A DNA stretch of 64,000 nt from Streptomyces fodineus. GTDB taxonomy: Bacteria; Actinomycetota; Actinomycetes; Streptomycetales; Streptomycetaceae. This document shows, in pieces, positions 57,073-64,000 of this stretch. Both the position numbers and the translations under genes were made by a program. How positions within the stretch are numbered: the first letter of the stretch is position 1; the number at the start of each line of letters is the position of its first letter. Location: the NCBI RefSeq assembly GCF_001735805.1, contig NZ_CP017248.1, positions 7,626,001 through 7,690,000 on the forward strand. Reading direction: 5' to 3'. The notes beneath the pieces are model-generated. The model searched no databases, was not told the origin of the DNA, and saw only the letters and a program-made list of their open reading frames with translations.

Positions 57073-59709
57073 TCAGCCGACCGCCGAGATCTGCGTGCGC
57101 AGCAGTGTCTGCAAGCGGGTGGTGCGGGGCTTGGCCGGGGCTTCCGACACCGCCTTCGGCAGAGCCCCTTCCACGCCCTGGACCACGGACAGATGCCGCT
57201 TCGCCCGGCCGAACGCCGTGTACACCCAGGGTCTGCTGAGCGACTGCACCGCATCGCCGGGCAGCACCACGACCGCCGCCGGCCAGCGGGTGCCCACCGC
57301 CTGGTGCGCGGTCAGCGCCCAGCCGTGCCGTACGGCGCCCTCCACTCGCTCGCGCGGTACGACGACCGGGGTGCCCGCGCACGACAGGTGCAGACCGTCC
57401 GCGTCGGCCTTCACCACCACGCCCGGCACCGCACGGCCCGGAGCGGGGGAGTAGGCGATCCGGTCGCCGGGGTCGAAGCCGCCGAAACGGCCGGGGCCGG
57501 GATTGAGGCGTTCCTTCAGTGCCGAGTTGAGGGCACGGGTGCCCGCGGCGCCGCCGTGCCCCGGAGTGATCACCACGGTCTGGTCGGCCGGGACGCCGAT
57601 CGCCCGCGGCACCGAGTCCGCGACCAGCTGGACCGTCCGGTGCACGGCCTCGCCCGCGTCCCGCACCGGGACGATGACGATCTCCTTGCCCGGAGCGGCG
57701 ACCTGGTTCAGCTCGCCGATGCCGATGCCGGAGAGCAAGTCCCCGATCGGGCCCGGGTCGGGGACGCGGGAGACGATCTGCGGGCAGACCCGGGCGGCGA
57801 GCAGATCGGCGAACACCCGCCCCGGGCCTGCCGACCACAGCACCGCCGGATCGCCGCTGAGCACCAGCCGGGCCCCGTCGGGCAGCGACTCCACCAGCAT
57901 CGCGGCGCTCTCCACGTCGAGCTGCGGCGCGTCCGGCACGATCAGCAGGTCCAGTTCCAGGGCGCCGTCCGCGTCCCGGCCCGGGCCCTCGGCACCGGAC
58001 AGCAGACCGGCGACCGTGCCCACACTCTGCTCCGCCCGGTCCGCGCCCGGCAGCAGCGCGACGAGACGGTCGCGTCCGTCCGGCGTGTGGCAGCTGGCGA
58101 ACGCGCGCAGGCCCGCGGCGCGCGCGGCACCGAGCAGCGCGGCCGGTTCGGCGCGGGCCGCCTCCCCGCCGGTGTGCAGCACCAGACCGTGTCCGGCGAC
58201 CGCGCGGACCAGCTCGGCGGCCCCGCCGGAGACGGTGCCGGCGGCCGTCCGCCAGGCCTGCTCGGTGTCCTTGGCCAGCGAGTTGGCCAGCCGGGCCAGG
58301 CCGTCGGCGAGGCTCTCCTCGGCGAGCGCGTACCGCTCCAGACCGACGAGGACCCGGACCGGACGCTCCTCCTCACCGTCGTCCGCCTCCTGTGGGGCCG
58401 CGGCGCCCGGCTCCTCCAGGGCGTCCTGGAACGCCAGGGCCTCGCCCTCCGCGAGGGTGCTCTGCACCGTCGCGTCCGGGTCCGGCACGCTCTGGCGGCC
58501 CAGCGCCGCGGTGAGCGTGGGCAGTTCCAGCGCGGTGTGCCCGGCCAGGGCCGCCTGCTCCAGCAGCCAGACGGTGATCGCGCGGCCCCGCCGCTCGTCG
58601 CCCGGACCGCAGGCGGCGCCGAGCAGCGCGCGTGCGAATCCGTCTGCCTGGTCGGGCCGTACGCCGCTGATCCGCAGCAGCTGCCAGGGGTCCTCGCGCA
58701 GCGCCGCGTCGGCGCCCTCGCCGAGCGCCGCGGCCACCTGGACGGCCAGGGCCTCGGGCGCGCCGCCCTCGGCCAGCACCCGGCGGACGCTGTCCACCGT
58801 CTCCGGTGCGGGGGCGCTCGGGGTGACGGCGGCCGGGGCCGGGGCGGGCTGCGGCCGGCGTGCCGGCTCCGGGGCCGGGCGGCGCGGCGCCGGCGCGGGC
58901 TCGGTGAACGCCGTGGTCACCGGCTTCTCGCCGCTCTCCACGGCCCGCACCGCGGCCAGCAGGTCGGCCGCCTTGCCGCTCAGCTTGGTGCCGCTCTCGA
59001 TCGGGCCCTTCCTCTCCGCCTTGCGCCGTGCGATCCGCTCCCGCTCGACCCGCTGCGCCGCCAACTCGGCCTCCGCCTCGGACAACTGGCCCGCGCCGCC
59101 GTCCTCGGCCTCGGCTCCCTCGGCGCCCGCGTCTTCGCCACTGCCGGCGCCGCCCGTACCCTGGTCGTCGCCGACGCCGGTCTCGCCTTCGGCACCGCTC
59201 GAGCCCGTACCGGTCTCGCCTTCGGCGCTGCCAGCTGTGCCCGTACCGGTCTCGCCTTCGGCGCTGCCATTCGTGCCCGCACCGGTCTCGCCTTCGGCGC
59301 TGCCAGCTGTGCCCGTACCGGTCCCGCCCACGGCACCGCTGACGCCCGCGCCCGTCTCGTCTTCGGCACCGCTCGCGCCCGGGCCCGTGCTGTCCCCGCC
59401 TTCGGCGCTGCTCTCGCGTCGGCCTGTGCTGTCCCCGCCCCCGACACGGCTTGTGCCGGCCTTCGCGCTGGTCTCGCCGCCGGCACGGCTCGCACCGGGC
59501 TGCTCGCTGTCGCCGTACTCGGCGCCGCTCGTGCCCCCCTCCGCGCTGGTCCCACCCTCGGCGCCGCCCGCGTCCGCGCCGCCCACGCTGCCGCTCGGCT
59601 CGGTGCCGGCCGCACGGCTCTTTGCGGGCGTGGTCTGCCCGACCGGGGTCCCGGGTGTGTCCGGCGTCCCCGGCCCGGCTTCCTCCGTGGTCTCCGGCTC
59701 CGTGCTCAC
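57073..59709 (-). CDS. RecD2-like helix-hairpin-helix protein with degenerate ATPase
   Basis: An 878-residue protein. Residues 1-190 are low complexity with a 12-residue repeat. A helix-hairpin-helix-like region follows (about 325-400, ALREDPWQLLRISGVRPDQA). The helicase-like part has VPDAPQLDVESAAMLVESLP as a Walker B equivalent, a UvrD_C-like end with TAHQAVGTRWPAAVVVLPGD, and YTAFGRAKRHLSVV. The expected Walker A, normally TGGPGTGKT, reads LHTGGEAARAEPAALL near residue 510, lacking the GKT. ATP hydrolysis is therefore doubtful. The GTG start overlaps the aldo/keto reductase stop (GTGA). Confidence 0.82.
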   Translation of the reverse strand: MSTEPETTEEAGPGTPDTPGTPVGQTTPAKSRAAGTEPSGSVGGADAGGAEGGTSAEGGTSGAEYGDSEQPGASRAGGETSAKAGTSRVGGGDSTGRRESSAEGGDSTGPGASGAEDETGAGVSGAVGGTGTGTAGSAEGETGAGTNGSAEGETGTGTAGSAEGETGTGSSGAEGETGVGDDQGTGGAGSGEDAGAEGAEAEDGGAGQLSEAEAELAAQRVERERIARRKAERKGPIESGTKLSGKAADLLAAVRAVESGEKPVTTAFTEPAPAPRRPAPEPARRPQPAPAPAAVTPSAPAPETVDSVRRVLAEGGAPEALAVQVAAALGEGADAALREDPWQLLRISGVRPDQADGFARALLGAACGPGDERRGRAITVWLLEQAALAGHTALELPTLTAALGRQSVPDPDATVQSTLAEGEALAFQDALEEPGAAAPQEADDGEEERPVRVLVGLERYALAEESLADGLARLANSLAKDTEQAWRTAAGTVSGGAAELVRAVAGHGLVLHTGGEAARAEPAALLGAARAAGLRAFASCHTPDGRDRLVALLPGADRAEQSVGTVAGLLSGAEGPGRDADGALELDLLIVPDAPQLDVESAAMLVESLPDGARLVLSGDPAVLWSAGPGRVFADLLAARVCPQIVSRVPDPGPIGDLLSGIGIGELNQVAAPGKEIVIVPVRDAGEAVHRTVQLVADSVPRAIGVPADQTVVITPGHGGAAGTRALNSALKERLNPGPGRFGGFDPGDRIAYSPAPGRAVPGVVVKADADGLHLSCAGTPVVVPRERVEGAVRHGWALTAHQAVGTRWPAAVVVLPGDAVQSLSRPWVYTAFGRAKRHLSVVQGVEGALPKAVSEAPAKPRTTRLQTLLRTQISAVG
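59180..59325 (-). repeat. 36-bp tandem repeat encoding a 12-residue Gly/Glu/Thr unit
   Basis: Units of 36 bases (start points 59213, 59249, 59285, plus a 33-base unit at 59180) encode GSAEGETGTGTA-like peptides in the N-terminal linker of the RecD2-like protein. Nearby variants extend the linker with less exact copies. Confidence 0.85.
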
Positions 59710-60689
59710 AGCGTGCTCCAGTCGTGATCGGGATAGCGGTGCACGGGCGCCGACACATCGTCCAGCGCCCGGCAGATCTCGTCAGGAAGACTAAGGGCCT
59801 CCACTGACAACGCCGCCGCGAGCTGCTGGGCGTTGCGCGCGCCGACGATCGGCGCGGCCACGCCGGGCCGGTCCCGGACCCAGGCGAGGGCCACCTGGAG
59901 CGGGGTGACGGCGAGGCCGTCGGCGGCCGTCGTCACCGCGTCCACGATGCGGGACGCCGTGTCGTCCAGATACGGCTCCACGAACGGGGCCAGGTGCTCG
60001 GAGGCGCCGCGCGAGTCCGGCGGAGTGGTGTGCCGGTACTTGCCGGTCAGGACGCCCCGGCCGAGCGGCGAGGAGGGCAGCAGACCGACGCCGAGATCCA
60101 GCGCGGCGGGCAGCACCTCACGTTCCACGCCCCGCTGCAGCAGCGAGTACTCCATCTGCGTGCTGGCCAGCCGCGTGCGCGTGCCCGGCGCCGCGAGCTG
60201 CCAGGTCGCCGCCTTGGCGAGCTGCCAGCCGCAGAAGTTGGAGACGCCCGCGTACCGGGCGCGGCCGCTGCTCACCGCTATGTCGAGGGCCTGGAGCGTC
60301 TCCTCCAGCGGGGTCTCGGGGTCGTAGGCGTGGATGTGCCACAGGTCGACGTACTCCGTGCCCAGGCGGGCCAGGGAGGCGTCGAGCGCGGCGAGCAGAT
60401 GGCCGCGGGAGCCGTCGAAGCGGCGGTCGGGGTCGGGGACGCTGCCCGCCTTGGTGGAGATCACCAGGTCCCGGCGCGGCACCAGGCCGTCCATCAGCTG
60501 CCCGAGCAGATACTCCGCTTCCCCGTCGCCGTAGACATCCGCGGTGTCGACGAGCGTGCCGCCGGCTTCCCAGAACGCCTTCAGCATGTCCGCGGCGTCG
60601 TGCTCGTCGGTGTCCCGGCCCCAGGTGAGGGTGCCGAGTCCGATCCGGGACACGCGCAGGCCGGTACGGCCGAGATGCCTCTGCTCCAT
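59706..60689 (-). CDS. aldo/keto reductase
   Basis: A 327-residue TIM-barrel NADPH oxidoreductase. GLGTLTWGRDTDEHDA, the catalytic Asp-Tyr in VDTADVYGDGEAE, Lys in ISTKAG, and His in LWHIHAYDP are present. The C-terminal GARNAQQLAAALSVEAL fits. It reduces an aldehyde or ketone of unknown nature. It is upstream of and coupled to the RecD2-like gene. The ATG at 60689 matches the family N terminus. Confidence 0.93.
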   Translation of the reverse strand: MEQRHLGRTGLRVSRIGLGTLTWGRDTDEHDAADMLKAFWEAGGTLVDTADVYGDGEAEYLLGQLMDGLVPRRDLVISTKAGSVPDPDRRFDGSRGHLLAALDASLARLGTEYVDLWHIHAYDPETPLEETLQALDIAVSSGRARYAGVSNFCGWQLAKAATWQLAAPGTRTRLASTQMEYSLLQRGVEREVLPAALDLGVGLLPSSPLGRGVLTGKYRHTTPPDSRGASEHLAPFVEPYLDDTASRIVDAVTTAADGLAVTPLQVALAWVRDRPGVAAPIVGARNAQQLAAALSVEALSLPDEICRALDDVSAPVHRYPDHDWSTL

Positions 60690-60849
60690 GCGGGCGAGAT
60701 TACTGGCCAGAACCGGTGCGGTGGGTTGCCTGTGGACAACCGGATCGGCCGGGAAACCAAGGACACCGCGGCTCCCTGCCCTGCCCCTGGCCCCCATGCC
60801 GCGCTAAGGTCGCCCCACAAGGACGTTACTCATGGGTAAGGGGAAGGCC

Positions 60850-61905
60850 ATGCAGCTCGGGATCAACCTCGGCTACTGGGGTGCCGGAATGGACGCCGAC
60901 AATCTGGCCGTGGCGCAGGAGGCCGACCGGCTGGGCTTCTCCGTGTGCTGGGCGGCGGAGGCCTACGGCTCCGACGCGGCGACGGTGCTGTCCTGGGTCG
61001 CCGCGCAGACCGAGCGCATCGACGTCGGTTCCGCCATCTTCCAGATCCCGGCCCGCCAGCCCGCGATGACCGCGATGACGGCGGCCACGCTGGACTCGCT
61101 GTCCGGCGGCCGGTTCCGGCTCGGCCTCGGTGTCTCCGGCCCCCAGGTCTCCGAGGGCTGGTACGGCGTCAAGTTCGACAAGCCTCTCGCCCGCACCCGC
61201 GAGTACGTGGAGATCGTCCGCAGGGCGATGACCCGGGAGCGGCTGACGTACGAGGGCGAGCACTGGACGCTGCCGCTGCCCGGCGGCCCGGGCAAGCCGA
61301 TCAAGCTGACCGTGCACCCGCAGCGCGAACACATCCCGCTCTACATCGCCGCGATCGGCCCGAAGAACCTGGAGCAGACCGGCGAGATCGCCGACGGCGC
61401 CCTGCTGATCTTCCCTTCGGCCGACCACCTCGAGGACACCACGCTCACGTACCTGCGCGCGGGCCGCGAGAAGGCCGGCAAGACCCTCGACGGGTTCGAC
61501 GTCTGCCCGACGCTGCCGATCGCCGTCGGCGACGACAAGGACGTGGCCCGCCTCGCCGACACCTTCCGCCCCTACACCGCGCTGTACGTCGGCGGCATGG
61601 GCAGTGCCAAGCAGAACTTCTACAACCAGCTTGCCCAGCGCATGGGTTATGAGAAGGAGGCCGCCGAGATCCAGCAGAAGTACCTGTCCGGGGACAAGGC
61701 CGGTGCCGCGGCGGCGATTCCGCAGGAGCTCATCGACAACACGACGCTGCTGGGCTCCGTCGACCGCATCGCCGACCGGATGAAGGCCTACGCCGCCGCC
61801 GGTGTCACCACGCTCAGCCTGTCCCCGGCCGGATTCACGCTTCAGGAGCGGATCGCCTCCCTGCGGGCCGGCAGCGAGGCGCTGGAGCGCGCCGGACTGG
61901 CGTAG
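60850..61905 (+). CDS. LLM-class F420-dependent oxidoreductase
   Basis: A 351-residue luciferase-like TIM barrel. LGINLGYWGAGMDADNLAVA, WAAEAYGSDAATVLSW, GSAIFQIPARQPAMTAMTAA and FRLGLGVSGPQVSEGWYG are typical of F420-dependent actinomycete members. Its reaction is unknown; a hydride transfer with reduced F420 is inferred. GGGGA at 60839-60843 supports the ATG at 60850 over one at 60832. A strong hairpin follows the stop. Confidence 0.92.
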   Translation: MQLGINLGYWGAGMDADNLAVAQEADRLGFSVCWAAEAYGSDAATVLSWVAAQTERIDVGSAIFQIPARQPAMTAMTAATLDSLSGGRFRLGLGVSGPQVSEGWYGVKFDKPLARTREYVEIVRRAMTRERLTYEGEHWTLPLPGGPGKPIKLTVHPQREHIPLYIAAIGPKNLEQTGEIADGALLIFPSADHLEDTTLTYLRAGREKAGKTLDGFDVCPTLPIAVGDDKDVARLADTFRPYTALYVGGMGSAKQNFYNQLAQRMGYEKEAAEIQQKYLSGDKAGAAAAIPQELIDNTTLLGSVDRIADRMKAYAAAGVTTLSLSPAGFTLQERIASLRAGSEALERAGLA

Positions 61906-61918
61906 GAGGGGTTTTCAG

Positions 61919-61959
61919 CGGCCGTGGTGGGGGCTCGGGGGTCTTCCCCGCCACGGCCG
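61919..61959 (+). terminator. terminator after LLM oxidoreductase
   Basis: CGGCCGTGGTGGGG and CCCCGCCACGGCCG pair over 14 bases (one G-T pair), starting 14 bases after the stop. Confidence 0.8.
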
Positions 61960-62076
61960 TCACCGGAAACAACGCGCCCGGCGCCACCCGGTTACGACCC
62001 CCGGAGTTCCTTCTTTCGGCCCAGTGGCCGGACACCCGCGTTGCGGTCACCCTCTGCGCGCATTTGACTCGGTCTT

Positions 62077-62113
62077 TGCGGAAACCTGCGGAATTTCTGC
62101 GGAAACCTGCGGA
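62077..62113. repeat. 16-bp direct repeat upstream of ferritin-like gene
   Basis: TGCGGAAACCTGCGGA occurs twice (62077-62092 and 62098-62113), 21 bases apart, which equals two turns of the helix. It lies directly in front of the ATG at 62126 and just after TTGACT (62063-62068). It may be a tandem regulator-binding site on one face of the DNA. Confidence 0.6.
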
Positions 62114-62125
62114 GAGGTGGCGTCC

Positions 62126-62914
62126 ATGCTGTCGGCCAGGAGTCTGTTCCAGGAGATCCTCGACAACGACGAGTCGTTCCGGCTCTTCTGCTCCATCGCC
62201 GCCGGCGGAGAGTCCCAGGGCGGCTGGGAGAACGGACGGATCGCCGCGCTGGTACCGCCGGGCGAACGCGCACTGGCCCCGAAGATCGCCCGCCACGGCG
62301 CCGACGAGGACAAGCACGCGCGCATCTTCAACGCCCTGCTGAAAAGGCGCGGCCTCACCCCCGTCGCCGTACCGCCCGAGACCGACTACACGATGCTCCT
62401 GGAACGCAACGGCATCGGCCTCGCCCACGACAGGCTCGAGCGGGACGAGCCGCTCTGCGCGCGGGACGTCATCGTCTACCTCGCCCACAGCCGCGTCACC
62501 GAACAGCGCGCCGCCGAGCAGATGGAGCGGCTCCTCAGGCACGTCGCCGGCCACCCCGAGGTCGGCAAGGCCGTGCGAGTGATCTCCCACGACGAGGACA
62601 ACCACCTCGCCTACACCTACGAGGAACTGCTGCGGTTCGCCGCCGCCGGGCACGGCCGGCTGATCCAGCGCACCCTGCGCGCGTGCGCCCTCGCCGAGAT
62701 CCGCGTCCACCGGGACGTCAGCCTCGCCGTGATGGCCCACATGGGCCGCATCCTCGGCTGGCCCAGGACCCGGTACGCACTGCTCGCGGCCGGCATCCAC
62801 GCGGTGTACGCCTACGAACGCCTCGCCGGCTGGCGCCGCATGGTCACCCTCAGGATGCCCGAGCGCCGCGACCCCCTCGGCGGCCCCGCCACCCCCGCCC
62901 ACGAGTTCGCCTGA
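62126..62914 (+). CDS. ferritin-like diiron-fold protein
   Basis: A 262-residue all-helical protein. Carboxylate/His motifs of a ferritin-like four-helix bundle are visible: ARHGADEDKHARIFNALL (about 50-70), VTEQRAAEQMERLL, and ISHDEDNHLAYTYEELL (about 150-170). Such proteins often act as diiron oxygenases or oxidases; the substrate is unknown. The ATG at 62126 follows GGAGAGG. The gene converges on corA with a 16-base gap. Confidence 0.85.
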   Translation: MLSARSLFQEILDNDESFRLFCSIAAGGESQGGWENGRIAALVPPGERALAPKIARHGADEDKHARIFNALLKRRGLTPVAVPPETDYTMLLERNGIGLAHDRLERDEPLCARDVIVYLAHSRVTEQRAAEQMERLLRHVAGHPEVGKAVRVISHDEDNHLAYTYEELLRFAAAGHGRLIQRTLRACALAEIRVHRDVSLAVMAHMGRILGWPRTRYALLAAGIHAVYAYERLAGWRRMVTLRMPERRDPLGGPATPAHEFA

Positions 62915-62930
62915 GCGGCACGAGAGACCC

Positions 62931-63935
62931 TCACAGCCAGTCGCGGTGCTTGAACATCCGGTACAGCAGCACCTCCAGCGCGGCCATCACCAGGACCACC
63001 GCCGGATACGACCACAGCCAGTGCAGCTCCGGCATGTGGTCGAAGTTCATGCCGTAGATCCCCGCGATCATCGTGGGCACCGCGGCCATCGCCGCCCACG
63101 CCGAGATCTTCCGCATGTCGTCGTTCTGGCGCACGCTCATCTGCGCCAGGTGCGCCGACAGAATGTCCGACACGAGCCGGTCCAGGCCCTCCACCGACTC
63201 GTTCACGCGCATCAGATGGTCGCCGACGTCCCGGAAGAACGGGCGCGCCTTGTCGTGCACGAAGGGCACCGAGGCGCCCAGCGGCCCGGTGCCGGCCAGC
63301 CGGGTCAGCGGCAGCGCCAGCGGGCCGGTGGCCCGGCGGAACTCCAGGATCTGCCGCTTGAAGCCGTAGATCCGGGACGCGGTGCCCCGCGAGCCGCCGC
63401 CCTCCGGCCGGAACACCTCCGCCTCCAGCTCCTCCAGATCGGTCCCCAGTTCCGTCGCCACCTCCAGATAGTGGTCGACGACGGCGTCGGAGATCGCGTA
63501 CAGCACGGCGGTCGGGCCCTTGTCGAGCATCTCCGGCTCCTCCTCCAGCCGGTGCCGTACGGCGGCCAGCGGGGAGATCTCGCCGTGGCGGACCGTGACG
63601 ACGAAACAGTCGCCGATGAAGACCATGATCTCGCCGGCCGAGACGGTGTCGCTCGCCGCGTCGTACACGACCGGCTTCAACACCATGAACAGCGAGTCTT
63701 CGTACACCTCCAGCTTGGGCCGCTGATGCGCGTTGAGCGCGTCCTCGACCGCCAGCGGATGCAGCGCGAACTCCCGCGTGACCAGGTCGAACTCCCGCTC
63801 GGACGGCTCGTACAGACCGATCCACACGAACCCGCCCTCGGCCCGCGCCTCGGCGAGCGCGTCGGACAGGTCCTCCGGACCCTCGGTGCGGTGCCCGTGC
63901 CGGTAAATGGCGCAGTCGACGATCACGGAGCGCAT
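62931..63935 (-). CDS. corA: CorA-family magnesium/divalent cation channel
   Basis: A 334-residue transporter. A large cytoplasmic N-terminal domain contains FVWIGLYEPSEREFDLV and LEVYEDSLFMVLK. Two C-terminal membrane helices are separated by the signature IYGMNFDHMPEL. The YGMN motif identifies CorA. The length is normal. Confidence 0.95.
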   Translation of the reverse strand: MRSVIVDCAIYRHGHRTEGPEDLSDALAEARAEGGFVWIGLYEPSEREFDLVTREFALHPLAVEDALNAHQRPKLEVYEDSLFMVLKPVVYDAASDTVSAGEIMVFIGDCFVVTVRHGEISPLAAVRHRLEEEPEMLDKGPTAVLYAISDAVVDHYLEVATELGTDLEELEAEVFRPEGGGSRGTASRIYGFKRQILEFRRATGPLALPLTRLAGTGPLGASVPFVHDKARPFFRDVGDHLMRVNESVEGLDRLVSDILSAHLAQMSVRQNDDMRKISAWAAMAAVPTMIAGIYGMNFDHMPELHWLWSYPAVVLVMAALEVLLYRMFKHRDWL

Positions 63936-63988
63936 TCTCCCTTCATCCGGTCACCGGTGCATGTGCTGATACGCCTACCCTGGGCGGC

Positions 63989-64000
63989 ATGCCCACGCTG
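63989..64000 (+). CDS. start of a gene cut by the window edge
   Basis: ATGCCCACGCTG encodes MPTL, preceded by TACCCT at 63976-63981, which could be a -10 box of a leaderless transcript. Some Streptomyces histidine-phosphatase genes begin MPTLI and lie beside corA in my memory, but four residues cannot support a name. Confidence 0.3.

Overview
The window looks like chromosomal DNA of a Streptomyces or close relative. The G+C content is very high, third codon positions are almost all G or C, GTG starts are frequent, and GTGA/ATGA overlaps are common. It carries the morphogenetic chaplin pair chpH-chpC, a SARP/AfsR-type regulator, an F420-type luciferase-like oxidoreductase, several TetR regulators, and an intergenic repeat of a kind common in this genus. 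From memory, the right-hand part (gluconate genes, polX, tRNA-Leu, dipeptidase, chpH, chpC, RecD-like gene) resembles the S. coelicolor SCO167x-168x neighbourhood. I could not check this.

Layout. 0.1-6.9 kb: a lipoprotein, a frameshifted TetR gene, a molybdopterin oxidoreductase, a His-rich secreted protein coupled to a sortase, and an orphan sugar-type ABC ATPase. 7-15.4 kb: aldehyde and alcohol dehydrogenases, a DMT exporter with an ArsR-like regulator, TetR plus acyl-CoA dehydrogenase, a YiaA-like membrane protein, TetR plus MaoC hydratase, and SoxR. 15.4-22.3 kb: a large BTAD/NB-ARC regulator with an SDR, a decayed gene, an Rnl5-like RNA ligase, a BKACE-family protein and a zinc-ribbon protein. 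22.5-27.9 kb: secreted penicillin acylase-family protein, alpha/beta hydrolase, and a NamZ-like (DUF1343) exported protein. 28-33.9 kb: two convergent operons for acyl-CoA metabolism (SDR, acyl-CoA ligase, TetR; kinase plus acyl-CoA dehydrogenase), separated by a LysR remnant and both preceded by the same 13-bp operator core. 34-40.2 kb: His-rich metal-binding protein, quinone oxidoreductase, two DUF202 proteins, Nudix, DMT transporter, a repeat-rich protein, and a sulfite-oxidase-fold molybdoenzyme with its cytochrome b. 40.2-44.8 kb: a complete gluconate/idonate catabolic cluster with its FadR-type regulator. 44.8-52.7 kb: YchJ, DUF1876, PolX, an M1 peptidase and a Pls-type single-module NRPS (poly-amino-acid synthetase). 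52.9-64 kb: tRNA-Leu(GAG), dipeptidase, chpH, chpC, small conserved proteins, a RecD2-like protein without a normal Walker A, aldo/keto reductase, LLM oxidoreductase, ferritin-like protein, CorA, and the first codons of another gene.

The most interesting signals are four. First, two TetR regulons can be read directly from shared palindromes. One links genes 5 kb apart (AAACTARCNNNGYTARTTT at 7004 and 12085). The other links the two convergent fatty-acid operons (CATACCGACCGGT at 27963 and 33851). Second, an ACAD10/11-like kinase and dehydrogenase pair suggests 4-hydroxy-acid catabolism. Third, a Pls synthetase has an adenylation pocket that reads like a lysine code and lies next to an M1 peptidase. 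Fourth, several genes are visibly decaying or frameshifted.
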